Assembly (NCBI GenBank): GCA_001464575.1
Contig: LNFE01000219.1
Location: 1-50,857 of the forward strand
Source: Acidobacteria bacterium Ga0077553
GTDB lineage: Bacteria; Acidobacteriota; Terriglobia; Bryobacterales; Bryobacteraceae
Length of the DNA: 50,857 nucleotides
Direction of reading: 5' to 3'
A program made the translations under genes and the position numbers. Below, piece by piece: positions 16,662 to 26,662 of the stretch; position 1 is the first letter of the stretch, and each line of letters begins with the position of its first letter. Under the pieces are notes generated by a model that was not told where the DNA came from, did not search any database, and was given only the letters and a program-made list of their open reading frames with translations.

Positions 16662-18074
16662 CTAGACGATTTCGCTGATCACCTGGCCATGCACTTCCGT
16701 CAGCCGCTCGCGGCGGCCGAGATGCAGATAGCTCAACGCGTCCTGCTGCAGACCCAGTTGGTTCAGAATCGTCGTGTGAATATCCCGGAAGTGGTACGGC
16801 TTCTCAATCGCACGCAGACCAATGGCATCCGTCGCCCCCACCACTTGGCCGCCCTTAATCCCGCCGCCCGCCATCCACATCGTAAAGCCCAGGTTGTGAT
16901 GATCCCGGCCCTGCGTCCCCTCCGACTCCGGCGACCGGCCGAACTCTCCGCCCCAAACCACGAGCGTCGAATCTAGCAGCCCGCGCTGCTTCAAATCCTT
17001 GATCAACGCCGCAACCGGCTGGTCCGTATGGCCAGCCATCCGGATATGGTTTTCCTCGATGTTCGAGTGCGCGTCCCACTGCATGTTGCCGGGGCCGCCG
17101 CCGGCGACGACGGTGATGAACCGGACGCCGCGCTCTACCAACCGCCGGGCCAGCAAACAGCGCCGCCCGTAGTCGTCCGTCTCTTTCTTGCCGATCCCGT
17201 ACAGCTCCTTCATCGCGTCGGACTCTTTCGAGATATCGAACGCTTCCGGCGCCTCGGTCTGCATCTTGAAAGCCAGATCATACGCTGAAATCCGGGCCTC
17301 GAGTTCCGCATCGCCCGGCTTCATCTCGGCTTCGTTCAAGTTGCGGAGCAGGTCCAGCGTCCGCCGCCGCTGCGGTGTCGTAATGCCTTCCGGCAGCTCC
17401 AGATTCAACACGGGCCGGGCCCCGGCGCGCAGCATGGTGGGTTGATACACCGCCGGCAAAAATCCCTGCGTGTACATCGGCTGGCCTGCTTCCAAAGCAC
17501 CCTTCGGATCCGGCAGCACGCAGTAGGCCGGCAGCGATTCGCTCTCCGTCCCCAACCCGTAAGCCACCCAACTCCCCATGTTCGGAAAGCCCGGCAAAAT
17601 CCGCCCGGTCATCAACTGATACTGCGCCGCCGAATGGACCACCATGTCGCCGTGGCACGAGCGGATAATCGCCAACTCGTCAACGATGCTGCCCTGGTGC
17701 GGGAACAGGTCCGAAACCTCGATGCCGCTCTTGCCGTAGCGTTTGAACGTGCGCTTGGTGCCCAACAACTTCGCTGTCTTTGAAACGAACTGATACTTCG
17801 CCTCGCCAAACTCCGCCGGTCGCGGCTGGCCGTCCAGTTGATTCAGCAGCGGCTTCGGATCAAACGTCTCCATGTGGCTCGGACCACCGGCCTGGAACAG
17901 GAAGATCACCGACTTGGCTTTCGCCTTGTCCGGCATGTGCGGCGGCTTCGGCGCCAACGGATTCTTCGCGGCTGCCTGCGCCGTCATCTGGGCGAAGGCC
18001 AGGGAGCCAAAGCCGCAGAAGGCATGGGTAAGAAATTCGCGACGGTTGCGGGTCCAGCGGAAGTGTTCAGACAT
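16662..18074 (-). CDS. DUF1501 family protein (Tat-exported)
   Basis: 470 residues. The N-terminus has a Tat-like signal (RNRREFLTHAFCGFGSLAFAQ). The DUF1501 body belongs to the alkaline-phosphatase/sulfatase-like superfamily: VIFLFQAGGPSHMETFDPKP, SDLFPHQGSIVDELAIIRS, MGSWVAYGLGTES, ARRLVERGVRFI, LDSTLVVWGGEFGRSPES and GRDHHNLGFTMWMAGGG. These proteins are nearly always paired with PSCyt/PSD1 cytochrome-like proteins in Planctomycetes, Verrucomicrobia and Acidobacteriota; their reaction is not established. This gene follows its PSD1 partner by 2 bp. A periplasmic hydrolase acting on carbohydrate or sulfated or phosphorylated material is the usual speculation. Confidence 0.92.
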   Translation of the reverse strand: MSEHFRWTRNRREFLTHAFCGFGSLAFAQMTAQAAAKNPLAPKPPHMPDKAKAKSVIFLFQAGGPSHMETFDPKPLLNQLDGQPRPAEFGEAKYQFVSKTAKLLGTKRTFKRYGKSGIEVSDLFPHQGSIVDELAIIRSCHGDMVVHSAAQYQLMTGRILPGFPNMGSWVAYGLGTESESLPAYCVLPDPKGALEAGQPMYTQGFLPAVYQPTMLRAGARPVLNLELPEGITTPQRRRTLDLLRNLNEAEMKPGDAELEARISAYDLAFKMQTEAPEAFDISKESDAMKELYGIGKKETDDYGRRCLLARRLVERGVRFITVVAGGGPGNMQWDAHSNIEENHIRMAGHTDQPVAALIKDLKQRGLLDSTLVVWGGEFGRSPESEGTQGRDHHNLGFTMWMAGGGIKGGQVVGATDAIGLRAIEKPYHFRDIHTTILNQLGLQQDALSYLHLGRRERLTEVHGQVISEIV

Positions 18075-18076
18075 TG

Positions 18077-20080
18077 TTAGTCCACGTACAGAAAAGCGTT
18101 GAGGTTAAGCACGGCGAGGGCGAACTCGCGGAGCGGTTGGCCTTCGTTTAAATATTGCGCCGCCAGCGTGCGCTCTTTGGCGGACGGGGGCCGGCCAGTC
18201 GTCAGCAGCCACGCGCGCTCCACCATCTGGTTCCGGTCGCCCTTCGCTTCGGCCTGAATGCGGGCCGCGAACGCCGTCGCCATTCGAGAGGCGAGGTCGC
18301 CATTCGTCAGTTCCAAGGCCTGCGGAGCGTGGGTGGACGACTCGCGTCGCGCACAACTGATCTGCAGGTCCGGCGCATCAAACGTCTCCATCATCGGCAG
18401 CCGCAAATTGCGCTTCGCCATCAGGTAGACGCTCCGTCGGTCGTGTTCAGTAGGGTCTGGGGTAATGGCCCATTGCGACGGCTTGTACAAAAAGTTCACC
18501 AGCTCCGGGTCCACCGGAATGATCACGCTCGGGCCGCCCGCCTTGGGGTTCAACTTCCCCGCCACCGCTAGCAGACTATCGCGCAGCTCCTCGGCCTCCA
18601 GGCGCCGCCGGCTCCAATGCCACAGCAGCTTGTTCTCCGGGTCTTCCGCCGCGGCCTTAGCCGAAATGGGCGATTCAAACGACTGCCGCCAAGTGCTCGA
18701 GGTCAGCAGCAGCTTGTGCATCGGCTTCATCCGCCAACCACCCGCGATCACCTGATTGGCCAGATAGTCGAGCAGCTCCGGATGCGACGGGCGCAGGCCC
18801 ATCTTTCCAAAATCATTCGGCGTGGCAACCAGGCCGCGGCCAAACTGCCAATGCCAGATGCGATTGGCGATCACGCGCGAGGTCAACGGGTTCTCCGGAT
18901 CCACCAGCCACTCCGCCAGCTTCGTCCGCGGATTCTCGGGCAGCGTCGTCCGTTCGGGCGCACCGTCCGGCAGCAGAACACCGAGCGGCCGCGCGCCTAC
19001 TTTTTCCTTCGGCTGGTTATACTCGCCGCGATTCAGCAGATGAATCGGCGACGTCTTCGCAAAGTCGTTCTCCACGCTATACAGCGCGGGCAACGGAGTG
19101 GGCAGCTTATCATTGGCCGCCTCCAGCTTCTTTTCGAGTTCCAACCGCTCTTCGCCCACCTTGCCCCGCAACTGCGCGCGAAGCGCCTTGATCTCCTCCT
19201 GGGCCGCCTTGGCTTTGGCTTCCCAAGCGGCTTGCTCCTCCGGTGCGGCCAGCGGAATATCCTTCTCATGCGTGGCCGAGAAGTAGGCCTGAATCCGGTA
19301 ATAATCAGACTGCCGGATCGGGTCGAACTTGTGGTCGTGGCAGCGGGCGCAGCCCAGCGTCACACCCATAAAAGCCGCGCCAACCACGTTCGTCATCTCC
19401 GTCAGCACTTCGTTGCGCGAACTGGCGACCTCCTGATTTCCGGCGTTCTTCCGCAGCGGACCCATCCGCTGCAAACCGGCGGCCACCCGCATCGGCTCGG
19501 CCTTCGGCGCAATCTCATCGCCGGCCAACTGCTCCATCAGAAACTTGTCGTAGGGCTTGTCTTCGTTGAACGACTGAATGGCGTAGTCGCGGAATCGCCA
19601 GGCCCCATTGCGATGCGTATCGTATTCAAAGCCGTCGGACTCAGCAAAGCGGACCACGTCGAGCCAATGCTGACCCCAACGTTCACCATAGTGCGGCGAA
19701 GCAAGCAGACGGTCCACCACCTTCTCCCAAGCGTTCGCCGACGTGTCGTTCAAAAACGCGTCCACCTCTTCCGGCGTCGGCGGCAAACCGATCAGGGTAA
19801 ACGTCGCGCGGCGGATCAGCGTACGGCGGTCGGCCTCCGGCGCCGGGCTCAAGCCGGCCTTCTTCAGGCGGGCGAGCACAAACGCGTCCACCGGGTTTTT
19901 CACCCAGTCGTTATCGGCCGGATCTGTAAACGTGGGGACGTCGGGCGTAGCGCGCTTCTGAAAGGCCCAGTGCCGCCGCTCCACCGCCGTGTAGGTGCCC
20001 AGCGGAGCGACCGTCTCTTCCGCGGCCACATGGAAGACGAGTAGGGCCGAGAGCAACGCGGCTAATCGGTGAGAACGCAT
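18077..20080 (-). CDS. DUF1549/DUF1553 (PSCyt2-PSD1) protein without PSCyt1
   Basis: 667 residues. A signal peptide (LAALLSALLVFHVAAEE) leads into the HWAFQKR segment, then DUF1549/PSCyt2 (about 60-265) with WGQHWLDVVRFAESDGFEYD and the haem-binding-like motif [12 protein letters not shown] charged helical stretch follows (about 275-320), then DUF1553/PSD1 (about 350-640) with NPLTSRVIANRIWHWQFGRGLV and FGKMGLRPSHPELLDYLA. The usual N-terminal Planctomycete cytochrome c domain (PSCyt1) is missing, unlike the 990-residue paralogue at 23690-26662. A well-formed promoter ends 11 bp before the ATG with no Shine-Dalgarno, so translation may be leaderless. It forms an operon with the DUF1501 gene 2 bp downstream. 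Confidence 0.92.
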   Translation of the reverse strand: MRSHRLAALLSALLVFHVAAEETVAPLGTYTAVERRHWAFQKRATPDVPTFTDPADNDWVKNPVDAFVLARLKKAGLSPAPEADRRTLIRRATFTLIGLPPTPEEVDAFLNDTSANAWEKVVDRLLASPHYGERWGQHWLDVVRFAESDGFEYDTHRNGAWRFRDYAIQSFNEDKPYDKFLMEQLAGDEIAPKAEPMRVAAGLQRMGPLRKNAGNQEVASSRNEVLTEMTNVVGAAFMGVTLGCARCHDHKFDPIRQSDYYRIQAYFSATHEKDIPLAAPEEQAAWEAKAKAAQEEIKALRAQLRGKVGEERLELEKKLEAANDKLPTPLPALYSVENDFAKTSPIHLLNRGEYNQPKEKVGARPLGVLLPDGAPERTTLPENPRTKLAEWLVDPENPLTSRVIANRIWHWQFGRGLVATPNDFGKMGLRPSHPELLDYLANQVIAGGWRMKPMHKLLLTSSTWRQSFESPISAKAAAEDPENKLLWHWSRRRLEAEELRDSLLAVAGKLNPKAGGPSVIIPVDPELVNFLYKPSQWAITPDPTEHDRRSVYLMAKRNLRLPMMETFDAPDLQISCARRESSTHAPQALELTNGDLASRMATAFAARIQAEAKGDRNQMVERAWLLTTGRPPSAKERTLAAQYLNEGQPLREFALAVLNLNAFLYVD

Positions 20081-20091
20081 ATTTATTAGGG

Positions 20092-20120
20092 ATCATACAT
20101 TTCCCTGGGACCGGTGACAA
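20092..20120 (-). promoter_or_regulatory. Sigma70-type promoter for the PSD1/DUF1501 pair
   Basis: On the minus strand TTGTCA (20115-20120) is separated by exactly 17 bp from TATGAT (20092-20097); each box matches the sigma70 consensus at 5 of 6 positions. The expected transcription start, about seven bases past the -10 box, falls near 20085, only some 5 nt before the ATG at 20080. No Shine-Dalgarno precedes that ATG, so a leaderless or near-leaderless mRNA is implied. Confidence 0.55.
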
Positions 20121-20145
20121 GGGGGAGTCTGCGAAACTAATTGGG

Positions 20146-21940
20146 ATGCGGATCCTCCTGAATTCAATTGCGTTATGCAGTTTGAGCTTCGCCCAGGTAG
20201 CCGAGGTTCCCGTAATGGCCCCGGTCTCCCAATGGGAACCTCCGGCGGCCAAGTTGGCGGCATCGCTCGCGGAAAGCACCGCGGCAGCGCCTAAAAGCCT
20301 GTTGACCGTGGGAGAACGGTCGGAATGGAAACAAACCGGACGCTGCACCGACTCCGTCGCCTACGCCCGGGCTCTCGAAAAGGCCAGCCCCTGGGTGAAG
20401 ACCGTCTCCCTTGGAAAATCGCCCCAGGGCCGCGACATCATCGCGACCATCGTCTCGAAAGACCGCGCCTTCACCCCGGAAGCCGCCCGCAAATCCGGCA
20501 AGCTCATCGTCCTGCTCGAAAGCTGCATCCACCCCGGCGAAGTCGACGGCAAAGAAGCCGGGGAAATGCTCCTCCGGGACGTCGTCGTCACCAAGAAGTA
20601 CGCCGCCTGGCTCGACCAGGCCATCCTCATCAATATCCCCATCTTCAACGTCGACGGCCACGAGATCTGGAGCGGCTACAACCGCATCAACCAGCAAGGC
20701 CCCAACGAAATGGGCTTCCGCGCCACCGCCCAGCGCCTCAATCTCAACCGCGACTTCCTCAAAGCCGACGCCCCCGAAATGAAGGCCTGGCTCCGCTTCT
20801 TCACTGCCTGGCTCCCCGACTTCTTCATCGACAACCACGTCACCGACGGCGCCGACTTCCAATACGACATCACCATCGACACCCCGATGAACCAGGACAT
20901 CTGGGCCAACCTCGCCGCCTGGACCCGCGACCGCTACCTCCCCGCGCTCAACGACGCCATGGCCACTGACGGCCACGTCATGGGTCCCTACGGCGGCTTC
21001 CGCCAGCGCGGCCGGCCCGAAAGCGGCTTCCAAACCCTCGGCGTCACCCCCCGGTTCTCGAACGGCTACCTCGCCGCGCAAAACCGCCTTCAAGACCCGC
21101 AGCTGGGGCCACTACAACATCATGAAGCGGTCCATTGAGATTCTCCTGCGCGATCCCAAAGCCCTCCAAGCCGCCGTCCGCGAAGCCGACCGTGCCGTCG
21201 CCGCCCTCGCCGGATCCGCCACCGCCGTCCACCTCGATGGCAAGTCGAGCGACGAATCGAAACCCTTCACCTTCCGGGCCCTCAAGGCCGTCGCCCGGCC
21301 CAGCTCCCTCACCGGCGCCCCGGTCCTGCAGTATCAGAAGGAGATCCTCGACATCCCCACCACCATCTACGACCGCATGACGACCACCCTCGCCGCCACC
21401 GTGCCCAAAGGCTACTACGTGCCCGCCGAATGGACCGAGGTCATCGAGCGGCTCGAACTCCACGGCATCAAAACCGAGCGCACCACGAAAGAGATCCGCG
21501 GCGAGTTCGCCACCTATCGCTTGAAAGAACCCAAGTGGAGTACGGTCCCCTTCGAAGGGCGGCTAGCCGTCGACTTCAAACAGGTGCCGGTCAAGGAGAA
21601 GCGCACCATTCCCGCCGGCAGCGTCTACGTACCCATGAACCAACGCGCCGCCCGCGTCGCGCTGAACCTGCTCGAACCCGCCGCCCCGGATTCCCTCGTC
21701 CGCTGGGGCTTCCTCAACGCGATCTTCGAACAGAAGGAGTACTTCTCCGACTACGTCTTCGAACCCATCGCCCAGGAGATGGCCCGCCTGCATCCCCAGC
21801 TCAAAGCCGAGTTCGAAGCCAAGCTCAAAGCCGACGCCAAGTTTGCCACCAACCCCCGCGCCCGGCTCCAGTGGTGGCACGAACGGTCACCCTACCTGGA
21901 GCCGGATAAGGACGCTTATCCCATCGTCCGAGTGGACTGA
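20146..21940 (+). pseudogene. M14-like zinc carboxypeptidase, disrupted by a frame-shifting deletion
   Basis: The first piece (20146-21138, frame 1) has a signal peptide (LLNSIALCSLSFAQ) and the M14 zinc site: H and E in SCIHPGEVDGKEAGEM and the distal H in IDNHVTDGADFQYD. Frame 1 is sensible up to NGYLAAQNR (base 21087), then turns to junk and stops at 21138. Frame 2 becomes sensible from about 21089 (FKTRSWGHYNIMKRSIEI) and runs to TGA 21940. In related proteins as I know them NGYLAxxNR is followed by a PALLVETH-type segment carrying the catalytic Glu, then K-TRxW. That segment is absent, so a deletion of roughly 30 bases seems to have removed the catalytic Glu and shifted frame. The second piece has its own ATG (21122) but no ribosome-binding site. 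A sequencing error alone would not remove the whole segment. Confidence 0.75.
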
Positions 21941-22221
21941 AAGTGCGCCTGCTCCTCCGCGACGAAGTGCTCAACGAGGAGACGAAAGAGGGACTCAACC
22001 ATGTCGGGGTTGAGTCCCTGCTCCGCCGCCCAGCCGCGGCGGACGGCAATCATGGCCTGCACTCTCGCCGGATCGGCGACCGCCGCGGGAGAGCTCTTGA
22101 AGGGAGCTGCCGCCAGGACGTAGTGCCGCCGTTCCGCCAGGGTCCGAAGCAGCTCCGCGTCAAGCCGGTCGATCTCGGTGCGGACGTCCGCCAACGAGGT
22201 GCATTCCGCGGGCCGTTTCAT
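21916..22221 (-). CDS. Chorismate mutase type II / PchB-like protein
   Basis: 101 residues, one AroQ-fold helical domain. It aligns closely with PchB (isochorismate pyruvate lyase) over its length: CTSLADVRTEIDRLD, then R14, R31 and K42 at the same numbers as the PchB active site, then AAEQGLNPDMVESLFRLLVEHFVAEEQ. The position of PchB Gln90 is Glu90 here (AEEQ), with Gln next to it. Either chorismate mutase or isochorismate-pyruvate lyase activity is possible; no salicylate or aromatic amino-acid genes lie nearby. Its ATG overlaps the DUF1501 stop by 4 bp, so it is the coupled last gene of a long minus-strand run. The end overlaps the M14 remnant by 25 bp. Confidence 0.83.
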   Translation of the reverse strand: MKRPAECTSLADVRTEIDRLDAELLRTLAERRHYVLAAAPFKSSPAAVADPARVQAMIAVRRGWAAEQGLNPDMVESLFRLLVEHFVAEEQAHFQSTRTMG

Positions 22222-23693
22222 GCCAGCAGCGCCTTCACGACGTGCGCCTTCTCCACGCCCGTCAGCTTTTGATCCAGGCCCTGGAACTTATACGTAAACC
22301 GCTCGTGGTCAATCCCGAGCAGATGCAGCATCGTCGCCTGGAAGTCCCGCACATGCACCGGATCCTTCGTGATGTTGTAGCTGAACTCGTCCGTCTCCCC
22401 ATGCGTGTAGCCGCCCTTGGTCCCGCCGCCGGCCATCCATAGGCTGAAGCACCGCGGATGATGGTCGCGCCCATAGTCGGTCGCGGTCAGCTTGCCCTGC
22501 GAGTAGATCGTCCGGCCGAACTCGCCGCCGAAAATCACCAGCGTATCTTCCAGCATGCCCCGCTGCTTCAAGTCCTGCACCAGCGCATAGCAAGCTTGGT
22601 CCACGTCCTTGCACTGCGACGGCAACACCTCCGGCAGCAGCCCGTGCACGTCCCAACCGCGCATGTACAACTGCACGAACCGCACGCCGCGCTCGACCAG
22701 CCGCCGGGCCATCAATGCCGAATTAGCAAACGTCCCGCCCTCGCGCGCTGCCTCGCCATACAGCTTAAACGTCGATTCCGGCTCGCTCTTGATGTCGGTC
22801 AACTCCGGCACCGAAGCCTGCATCCGGAACGCCATCTCATACTGCGCAATCCGCGTCCGCGTCTCCGGGTCGCTCAGCTTATCGGCCGTAATCTGGTTCA
22901 TCTCGCCGAGCGCATCCAGCATCCGCCGCCGCATCTGCGTCGGCACCCCGTCCGGATTATTGATATAGAGCACCGGGTCGCCCCCGCTCCGCAGCGACAC
23001 CCCCGAGTACTGCCCCGATAGGAACCCCGCGCTCCACAGCCGCGCGGAAATGGCTTGCACGTTCGCCTTCGGATGGGAGTGCTTCGCGTTCAACACCACG
23101 AACGCCGGCAGGTCTTTATTCGTGCTGCCAAGCCCGTAGGAGGCCCACGAGCCGATGCACGGCTTGCCCGCGATCATGAACCCGGTCTGGATAAACGTGA
23201 TCGCCGGCTCGTGGTTAATCGCTTCCGTGTTCATCGACCGGATCAGCGTGATGTCATCGGCCATCTTCGCCGTCCACGGCAGCAGCTCCGATAGCTCCAT
23301 GCCGCTCTTGCCGTGCTTAGCGAACTTGAACACCGTCGGCGCAATCGGAAACCGCGCCTGCCCCGACGTCATCGTCGTCAGCCGCTGGCCCGACCGGATC
23401 GACTCCGGCAGGTCCTTATCGAACCAATCCTGCATCTTCGGCTTCCAATCGAAGAGGTCGTGCTGCGGCGGCGCGCCCACCATGTGCAGGTAGATCACGC
23501 GCTTGGCCTTCGGCGCGAAGTGCGGCAGCCCCGGCAACCCGGGCACCCCGCCCTCCGCCTTCGGCGCGCCGGATAGCAGCTGTGCCAACGCCACGGCGCC
23601 CAGGCCGCCGCGCAGCAGTTGCCGCCGCCCTTCGTTGACGACGCACTCCTCGGTCGGATCGAGATTGGGTTTGAGAAACGGGAGCAGGCTCAT
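22218..23693 (-). CDS. DUF1501 family protein
   Basis: 491 residues. A Tat-like twin-arginine region is near residue 23 (EGRRQLLRGGLGAVALAQLL), preceded by a longer n-region than usual. The body is standard DUF1501: VIYLHMVGAPPQHDLFDWKP, LSELLPWTAKMADDITLIRS, CIGSWASYGLGSTNKDLPAF, ARRLVERGVRFVQLYMRGWDVH, LEDTLVIFGGEFGRT and GRDHHPRCFSLWMAGGG. It belongs to a different DUF1501 subgroup from the copy at 16662-18074, judging by the VGAPPQHDLFDWKP opening. ATGs and stops overlap by 4 bp with both the PSD1 gene before it and the PchB-like gene after it. Confidence 0.93.
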   Translation of the reverse strand: MSLLPFLKPNLDPTEECVVNEGRRQLLRGGLGAVALAQLLSGAPKAEGGVPGLPGLPHFAPKAKRVIYLHMVGAPPQHDLFDWKPKMQDWFDKDLPESIRSGQRLTTMTSGQARFPIAPTVFKFAKHGKSGMELSELLPWTAKMADDITLIRSMNTEAINHEPAITFIQTGFMIAGKPCIGSWASYGLGSTNKDLPAFVVLNAKHSHPKANVQAISARLWSAGFLSGQYSGVSLRSGGDPVLYINNPDGVPTQMRRRMLDALGEMNQITADKLSDPETRTRIAQYEMAFRMQASVPELTDIKSEPESTFKLYGEAAREGGTFANSALMARRLVERGVRFVQLYMRGWDVHGLLPEVLPSQCKDVDQACYALVQDLKQRGMLEDTLVIFGGEFGRTIYSQGKLTATDYGRDHHPRCFSLWMAGGGTKGGYTHGETDEFSYNITKDPVHVRDFQATMLHLLGIDHERFTYKFQGLDQKLTGVEKAHVVKALLA

Positions 23694-26662
23694 TTGGTGA
23701 CGACCTCGTCAAGATTCAGAAGTTGGTTGGTGATCATGGTTAGCGCCGCGAACTCCGCCGGGGGCAGGGAAGCGTCGGCCTTGGACTCGCCCACCGCCAG
23801 CAGCTTCTTCGCCTCGGTTGGGTTCGAATCGTAAAAACGCAAATAGTCGCGGTACGCGCTTTGGGTAATTGTCTGCTCGCGCTCCTCGAGCGACCGCGCG
23901 AGCACCGTCCGGGCAATCAGATGCAACTGACCCGCCGGATTGTTCTTCTCCGTCAGCATCGCCCGCTGCGCCAGCGCCCGCGCTGCTTCGACGAACTGCG
24001 GATCGTTCATTGTCACCAGCGCCTGCAGCGGCGTGTTCGTCCGCTCGCGCCGCACGGTGCAGGCCTCGCGCGTCGGCGCGTTGAAAATCTCCATGTTGGC
24101 CGGCGGCGCACTGCGCTTCCAGAACGTGTAGAGGCTCCGCCGGTACAGGCTCTCGCCGCTGTCGCGCTTGTAGAATCGCGTATTGCTGCCGTCCATCGCC
24201 ACCGTCTCCCACACGTTGTCTGGCTGGTACGGCTTCACGCTCGGCCCGCCGATCTTCGCCGTCAACAAGCCACTCGCCGCCAGCGCGTAGTCGCGGATCA
24301 TTTCCCCGTCCATCCGGAAGCGGGGCCCGCGCGCGAGCAGCCGGTTCTCCGGATCGGCCTGCAGCTTCTCCGGCGTCGCGATGGCAGCTTGGCGGTACGC
24401 CGAACTCGTCACCATCAGCCGCAGCAGCGCCTTCACGTCCCAGCCCGACTCCCGGAACTCAATCGCCAGCCAATCGAGCAGCTCCGGATGCGTCGGCGCC
24501 TCGCCCTGACTGCCAAAATCATCGGCCGTCTTCACAATGCCCATGCCGAAAATCTCCTGCCAGAACCGGTTCACCGTCACCCGCGCCGTGAGCGGGTTGT
24601 TCGCGTCCACCAGCCATTGCGCCAAGCCGAGCCGATTCTTCGGCGCGCCCGCTGGCAGCGGCGGCAACACGCCGGGCACCGCCGGCTCCACCTTGTCCCG
24701 CGGCTGATCGTATTGGCCCCGGTACAGGATGTTCGACATCGGAACGGAGTCCATCTTCTCCTGCATCACATGGGTAATGGCGCCGCGACGGCGAATCGCC
24801 AGCCGATCGGCCGCCAACGTCGCCAGGGTCCGGTACGCCGTGCGGCTGCCGGCGTCGACGGTCGCCAGGTAGTAGTGCTCCGCCGCCGCCCGGTCTCCCT
24901 GCTGCAGTTCCGGCCACGTGGCAATGCTCCGCGCCTCTTCGACGCGCAACGCACGAGGATATACTCGCAGATCGCTGATCTTCCCGCCGGCAAAGAACCG
25001 CTTGTTCCCGTCGCCGCCCAGCCGCAGCGGCGCCCCGGTCTTGATCTCGCCCATCAGGTCGAAAAAGGTTTCGCTCGCGCCTTCGTTCGGCACCGACTCC
25101 CCATTCACGAACAGCGCTAACCCGTCGCGCAGCCCCGTGCCGTCGTAGGTCACCGTCACGTGGTGCCACGCGTCCACGGCCAAGCGCCGGTCGTTCGTCC
25201 CGCGCACCTGAATCGCCTTGTTGTCATCGCCCACCAGCCGCAGAAACGGCCGCCGGTCGTTCACTTCTACAGCGATGCCCCGGGCCTTGTCTTCCGGGTA
25301 GCGCTGCAGTTGGCTCAGCACCGTCAGGTTCTCCGTGCTCTTCGGCAGGAAGAACCGCACGGCAATCGAAAACGCTTGGCCCCGCGCGAACAGCGGCTGA
25401 TTCGGCAACTCGCGAGTCTGTTTCCCGTCGAAGGCGATGTCCCCGGCCGGCAGCCGGAACCCCTCGCCTTCCACCGGCAGCTTCACCTTCTTCTGCCGTC
25501 CCTTCCGGAACCACTCGGCGAAGCCCGGCGCCGCGGCCGCCTTGGCGGCCTCCAGCCCGGCACGCGCGGCCGTTTCGTCCGTAGACAAACGGGCCCACCG
25601 CTCCCGATCCTCCGCCCGCGGCACCACCAGCACCGGCGGCGTGTCGTAGATGTTCCCATCCAGCGGCCGCTGCAGCGTGTTCCGATAGAACGCCGTCAAC
25701 GCGTAAAAATCCTTCTGCGAAATCGGGTCGAATTTATGGTCGTGGCAACTCGCGCATCCCACGGTCATGCCCAGAAACACGGCGCCTGTCGTATCGGCCC
25801 GGTCCTTGTCGTACATCGCCTGCACTTCGTCGGGAATCACGCCGCCTTCATTCGTCGTCACGTTGCAGCGCTGAAAGCCGCTCGCAATCTGCTGCTCCAT
25901 CGTCCGGTTCGGCAACAGATCACCGGCCACCTGCCACAGCACGAACTGATCAAACCGCAGGTTCTTATTGAACGCCTGAATCACCCAATCGCGATACGGC
26001 CACATCTCGCGATAGTTGTCGATATGCAGGCCGTGCGTATCGGCGTAGCGCGCCGCGTCGAGCCAGAATCGTGCCCGGTGTTCGCCGTACTGCGGCGACG
26101 CCAGATAGCGGTCCACGAGCTTCTCATACGCATCGGGCGAAGCGTCAGCCACAAAGGCGTCCACCTCGGCCGGTTGCGGCGGCAACCCTGTCAGGTCCAG
26201 CGCCAACCGCCGGGCCAACGTCCGCCGGTCCGCCTCGGGCGCGGGCTGCAACCCGGCCGCCTCGATCCGCGCGAGCAACAACTGATCCAGCGGGCTGCGC
26301 GGCCACCGCGTGTTCCGCACCGTCGGCAACGATGGCTTCGCCGGCTGTTGAAACGCCCAGTGCTCCTGCCATTTCGCTCCCTGCTCAATCCAGCGATTTA
26401 ACGTAGCTCGCTGCTGCGGCGAAATTTGTTTATGCGACCGCGGCGGCGGCATCACCAGCGCCGGATCCTTATGCGTGATCCGCTGAAGAATCAGGCTCTC
26501 GGCCGGCTGACCCGGAACAATCGCCGCGCCCTTCTTCCGCACGGCAAAGGCGCCCTCCCGGGTATCGAGCCGCAGGTTCGCCATCCGTGTCGTCCGGTCC
26601 GGGCCGTGGCAGTGGAAGCAGTTGTCCGAAAGGATCGGCCGCACTTCCCGCTGAAAATCCAC
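23690..26662 (-). CDS. PSCyt1-PSCyt2-LamG-PSD1 multidomain cytochrome-like protein
   Basis: 990 residues with GTG start at 26662. Order: PSCyt1 (about 1-90) with CFHCHG; DUF1549/PSCyt2 (about 110-320) with [20 protein letters not shown] and [11 protein letters not shown]; a LamG/concanavalin-like domain (about 410-580); DUF1553/PSD1 (about 660-960) with [20 protein letters not shown]. Two CxxCH motifs suggest two c-type haems, which need periplasmic location, yet no signal peptide is encoded: upstream in frame are only SGCAWGQTP and then a TAG at 26690-26692. This looks like the residue of a cleaved N-terminus whose leader is gone. It overlaps the DUF1501 gene by 4 bp. Function of the family is unproven. 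Confidence 0.9.
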   Translation of the reverse strand: MDFQREVRPILSDNCFHCHGPDRTTRMANLRLDTREGAFAVRKKGAAIVPGQPAESLILQRITHKDPALVMPPPRSHKQISPQQRATLNRWIEQGAKWQEHWAFQQPAKPSLPTVRNTRWPRSPLDQLLLARIEAAGLQPAPEADRRTLARRLALDLTGLPPQPAEVDAFVADASPDAYEKLVDRYLASPQYGEHRARFWLDAARYADTHGLHIDNYREMWPYRDWVIQAFNKNLRFDQFVLWQVAGDLLPNRTMEQQIASGFQRCNVTTNEGGVIPDEVQAMYDKDRADTTGAVFLGMTVGCASCHDHKFDPISQKDFYALTAFYRNTLQRPLDGNIYDTPPVLVVPRAEDRERWARLSTDETAARAGLEAAKAAAAPGFAEWFRKGRQKKVKLPVEGEGFRLPAGDIAFDGKQTRELPNQPLFARGQAFSIAVRFFLPKSTENLTVLSQLQRYPEDKARGIAVEVNDRRPFLRLVGDDNKAIQVRGTNDRRLAVDAWHHVTVTYDGTGLRDGLALFVNGESVPNEGASETFFDLMGEIKTGAPLRLGGDGNKRFFAGGKISDLRVYPRALRVEEARSIATWPELQQGDRAAAEHYYLATVDAGSRTAYRTLATLAADRLAIRRRGAITHVMQEKMDSVPMSNILYRGQYDQPRDKVEPAVPGVLPPLPAGAPKNRLGLAQWLVDANNPLTARVTVNRFWQEIFGMGIVKTADDFGSQGEAPTHPELLDWLAIEFRESGWDVKALLRLMVTSSAYRQAAIATPEKLQADPENRLLARGPRFRMDGEMIRDYALAASGLLTAKIGGPSVKPYQPDNVWETVAMDGSNTRFYKRDSGESLYRRSLYTFWKRSAPPANMEIFNAPTREACTVRRERTNTPLQALVTMNDPQFVEAARALAQRAMLTEKNNPAGQLHLIARTVLARSLEEREQTITQSAYRDYLRFYDSNPTEAKKLLAVGESKADASLPPAEFAALTMITNQLLNLDEVVTK

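Noticed and set aside
18617-20044. Long plus-strand open frame opposite the first PSD1 gene
   Set aside because: It is an antisense shadow of high-GC coding sequence, rich in Arg/His/Gln with no family signal, while the minus strand encodes a clear DUF1549/DUF1553 protein.
21122-21940. Second half of the M14-like gene as an independent gene starting at ATG 21122
   Set aside because: There is no ribosome-binding site, and the same frame continues upstream of the ATG as conserved family sequence (FKTRSWGHYNI), so it is the downstream part of a broken gene.
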